NCBI RefSeq assembly: GCF_018139145.2
Contig: NC_059475.1
Location: 20,154,937-20,218,936, forward strand
Origin: Gymnogyps californianus
Lineage: Eukaryota; Chordata; Aves; Accipitriformes; Cathartidae
Reading direction: 5' to 3'
DNA length: 64,000 bases
Positions 60,823 to 64,000 of this stretch are shown here, piece by piece; position 1 is the stretch's first letter, and each line of letters opens with the position of its first letter. The notes below the pieces were generated by a model, which worked only from the letters and a program-made list of their open reading frames with translations, was not told where the DNA came from and did no database searches. Both the position numbers and the translations under genes were made by a program.

Positions 60823-63800
60823 GGGTCACATCTATCCTCTAACACCTATCAAAGCTAAGGAGACTTCGGACCAGCTCACAAGGTGGCCAGGCTGATTCTG
60901 TGACAGTATCCATGCAGCTTCGTCTTTGCTCCCCCTTTAGGTGTATCACAGCACATTTTCCAAGCCTCTTAACACTAGTCGTCAGCACCTTCTTCCAAGC
61001 AGAGCTAGCCCTGCTTAGGAGTACCACAGAGGTTCTCGACTGAACAAAACTTTCATCTCAGAAGAAGCAAAGTTCTGGAAGTCCAACAATTAAAGACACT
61101 TGCCGGGTAACAGGACATCTCTGTTCTGTATGTGGGGTGTAACATGCTCCAATGAGACCAGCTTCTAACACAGACCAGTTCTCAGTCTACAATACTTCAG
61201 TTATTTCATACAGCAGTGAAGAAAGCAGGCACAACAGTGTGGAAATGTGAACTGATAGTGTGCACGTTCACGTGTATACTTGTACACACACATTATTATA
61301 ACCTCTTCTTTATTACAGGTACTACATAGAAGATCAGTATCAAGAAAGAACATGACTTCTTCACACACGGCACCATACCTGTCCACCTTTAACATGCATG
61401 GGTTAAGTTTATACCTGCCTCAGCCACAAGCTATGATTTTTGTACATCTTAGTCTTTACCGCACATTTTCTTACCTGTGAGACATGGGTTCTCATCATTA
61501 TGAAGACCAGAAAATACGGATATATTGATATATTCACATTGGTCAAGGTTCAGCCTCAGAGAAGACCACCCACTCTGATTACTTACACTGCCTCCGATGC
61601 TGGTTTGCAACACTAGTTTGCTGGTACAAACTCAATCATCTAAACAACCAGTCTGAACCACATATCCAACAAGCTCAGTTGTACTTGGGCACAACTAAGA
61701 GCATACAGACACAGCCAGGAGAGCCTGGGTCTGAGGCAGTTCCATGGTCACTTTAATTGATGTGCAGGATGCTGCTGAAAGGCAATCTGGCTCACGCTAC
61801 CCTCTGCCTACCTGCTCTTTACCTGTCTCCTCTCTCATGCTGACACTAGCATTCAGAATCAGCTGTGAAGCTGGTAACTCTGAAAAAAAAAATCTGGCAT
61901 AAGGAAAACAGTGAGAAAAATGCAGCCACAGGCACGAGGAAGTCAGGACCATCCCTTTCTGCAGTACTGTAGATGTACATTGCAAAAGCATTTTAAGTTC
62001 ATTACAAAAAGCAATCCCTGGAGCTACAATCGAAGCACATTTTCAAGTGTCACACAATGAGTCCTAGACAGAGCATATATGAAACTTCAAATAAGGCTCT
62101 TATGCCTGGGTTAACACACCTACACCTTATATAATAAAGAAAAATAATCACAATCCCTAATATATAAAGGATACAACCCAAGCACGCAAATTTAAGATTA
62201 TACAAGTATTCAGTGAAGACAACAAACTTACTATCTGAACTATAAGTCAAAGCATTACTTCAGATTCAAAGTTGGTGCTAGACCATGTTTTGTTTTTGTC
62301 ATTGCCACTACTTGAGATTTCAAAAAAATTCACGTGTGCACTCAAACTCTGTCTTCAGGAATTCGTCAAATATTTTTGAACAGATTAACAAAAATTTGAG
62401 AAGTGGGTCAAGCTTTTCACCTGCCAGCTCTACCAGTGTCCCTTTTAATCAACATCAATAACTATTAGACACAGTAGCAACTGTAAATTAATGACCTAAT
62501 CATGTTAAATTCCTGACATTTATGATAATAACATGATCTTGATGGACTCATTTAGCATTAATAGTGCCATTGATCACTAATTCAGCTAAAAAATTTCCCT
62601 TTGCAACTCAATATTAAACATACCAATTGATAATTATAATCTTGAAATATTACTGACTTTTCCTACACTAAATATTACAATTGAACTGTAAGAAAATGGG
62701 ACTTTCTGGCATGTAAAAAGGGAATAGCATGAAAATTTTGTTTTACCTCAGCCTTAAAATACCATGCAAAATGAGACCAAAAAAAAAAGCTGAACTGAAA
62801 TGGGAGAAAAATGTGTGTCTTCAATGAATCCAGAAAATGAGGAAGCCCTTAGAAGGCTCTGAATAAGATTTCCACCTGGCTTCAACTCTTGTGGTCTTCA
62901 CTTCCATTAATAATTTAATTATCGTATGTGGTGCACAGAGACCACTGTGTGCCTTCCAGGTTCCTACACGAGCTGCCAGAAGGAAGACTGAAATCTGTAC
63001 CCATACATGGAAATTATACTCTCTGTGATCTCTTTGCTATCTAACTCCCTCTAGTGTTGCAAAGCCAAGTACCCCACCAAACCAGCCCCTTTGTAAATCA
63101 CATCACTAATTCCTTAGTTCCCTTCTTCACATTTTATTCATATACTGTGGATAAGTTATGCCTCCTTTTCCACATCTTTTCTCTGCTTAAATTATACATT
63201 GTCTTGGGGAAGGGACTGGCCCATCTACATGTGGCTGTTCAGACCTGCTAAGCACTCTTGCAATTCAAATGACAAGAACTTAAAAGCCATCAGAAAAAAT
63301 GAATGAATGACAAGTCTGACGCACAGTTTATGAGCTGTACATGGCTAACGGAGCACATTGCTGGGGCTCACAAGTGCTCCCAGAAGGGGTAATTTATGAA
63401 TTAAATTCAAAACATTAATAACTCCAGAGCAAGCACAGCACAATCATGGCCTATGCAGTGCCCAAACAGTTCTTCTGGCAGGAGAAGGCTCCTCCAGGTT
63501 GGCTACTCCAGCTGATTCCTGCATCTCATGTCTTAGGTTGAAAATGATAAGTGACTTACTCTTAAGGGAAGGTCGCATACTGTTAAACTTAACATATAAA
63601 ATCCATTCCATGCCAAGAGAAACTGCTTACTACAAGAGCAGCTGAGGGCACACAGCATCCTGCAGGTAGATCTAGATCTTGCTGCACTCTCTGCGCTAGC
63701 TGTGTCTGACTGAGGCAGAAGATCAGTCTTTCTGCAGCTCTGCCTACCACCACTTCCATAACATTGGAACGTTCCAGAGAAGAGGGGTGAAAAGGTTAGA

Positions 63801-64000
63801 TTTTGACACACCAGATCAAAGGCTCTGATAATTGAAAGCAGAAAATTAAATTCATTTGGTACAACTTCATGCAGCTGGTGAATGAAATTTTCTTTCAAAC
63901 ACAATCTGGACAGTAAGTCTTAAAAATAAATTCTGCCGCTTTGTGTGCTGGTACAAGAGGAAGGGCCTGTTCTTTTTCCAAAGCCTCTCTCAATCCTCCT
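60823..64000. other. Non-coding stretch to window end, no gene recognised
   Basis: No supported gene. 62440-62700 is markedly AT-rich, repeat-free and dense in TAAT/ATTA motifs, a profile typical of conserved non-coding enhancers in gene deserts, though that cannot be tested from one sequence. The 123-codon minus ORF at 63533-63904 has no recognisable domain. Confidence 0.55.

Noticed and set aside
1..64000. CRISPR arrays, rRNA genes, tRNA genes and prokaryotic operons
   Set aside because: No regularly spaced direct repeats, no tRNA or rRNA sequence recognised by reading, and the composition and repeats are those of a vertebrate.

Overview
The window looks like 64 kb of avian nuclear DNA without a confidently recognisable protein-coding gene, either a gene desert or the inside of a very long intron. 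The bird assignment rests on a 5'-truncated CR1 retrotransposon with the characteristic CR1 3' end (48505 to about 49868) and on two solo LTRs of a TGTCCTGGTTT-type family that I know as abundant in neoavian birds. Base composition is AT-rich with few CpGs, stop codons are dense in all frames, and no ORF has a recognisable domain except those inside CR1. Bacterial-type features (operons, ribosome binding sites, CRISPR arrays) are absent.

Younger layer. Three solo LTRs each carry perfect 5-bp target-site duplications: 6501-7082 (ACGGG), 53627-54204 (GAAGG) and 56749-57348 (GGTGG). The first two belong to one family; the third is a different family with a 34-bp tandem duplication at its 5' end. 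All three lie in the + orientation. The CR1 lies on the minus strand and is broken by in-frame stops and frameshifts.

Older layer. Heavily diverged fragments that I recognise by comparison with remembered amniote repeat consensus sequences lie at 22568-23225 (CR1/L3-type LINE, minus), 39040-39135 and 39178-39640 (two CR1/L3-type 3' pieces, plus), 10750-10862 and 26174-26287 (one family in opposite orientations), 29662-29727 (palindromic amniote repeat), and MIR-like SINE pieces at 11005-11138, 11478-11600, 18221-18382, 47770-47850 and 54430-54520. These were matched by eye; no alignment was run.

Possible transcribed parts. Two short open segments are bounded by good splice consensus on the + strand (33630-33777 and 47285-47414). 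I do not recognise their proteins. A stretch at about 60275-60822 has interrupted coding-like segments on the minus strand and may be a decayed gene or element. The rest is unremarkable non-coding DNA with simple-sequence tracts, described region by region. I found no convincing new biological system here; the points most worth testing are the two splice-bounded segments and the 60-kb interrupted coding-like stretch.
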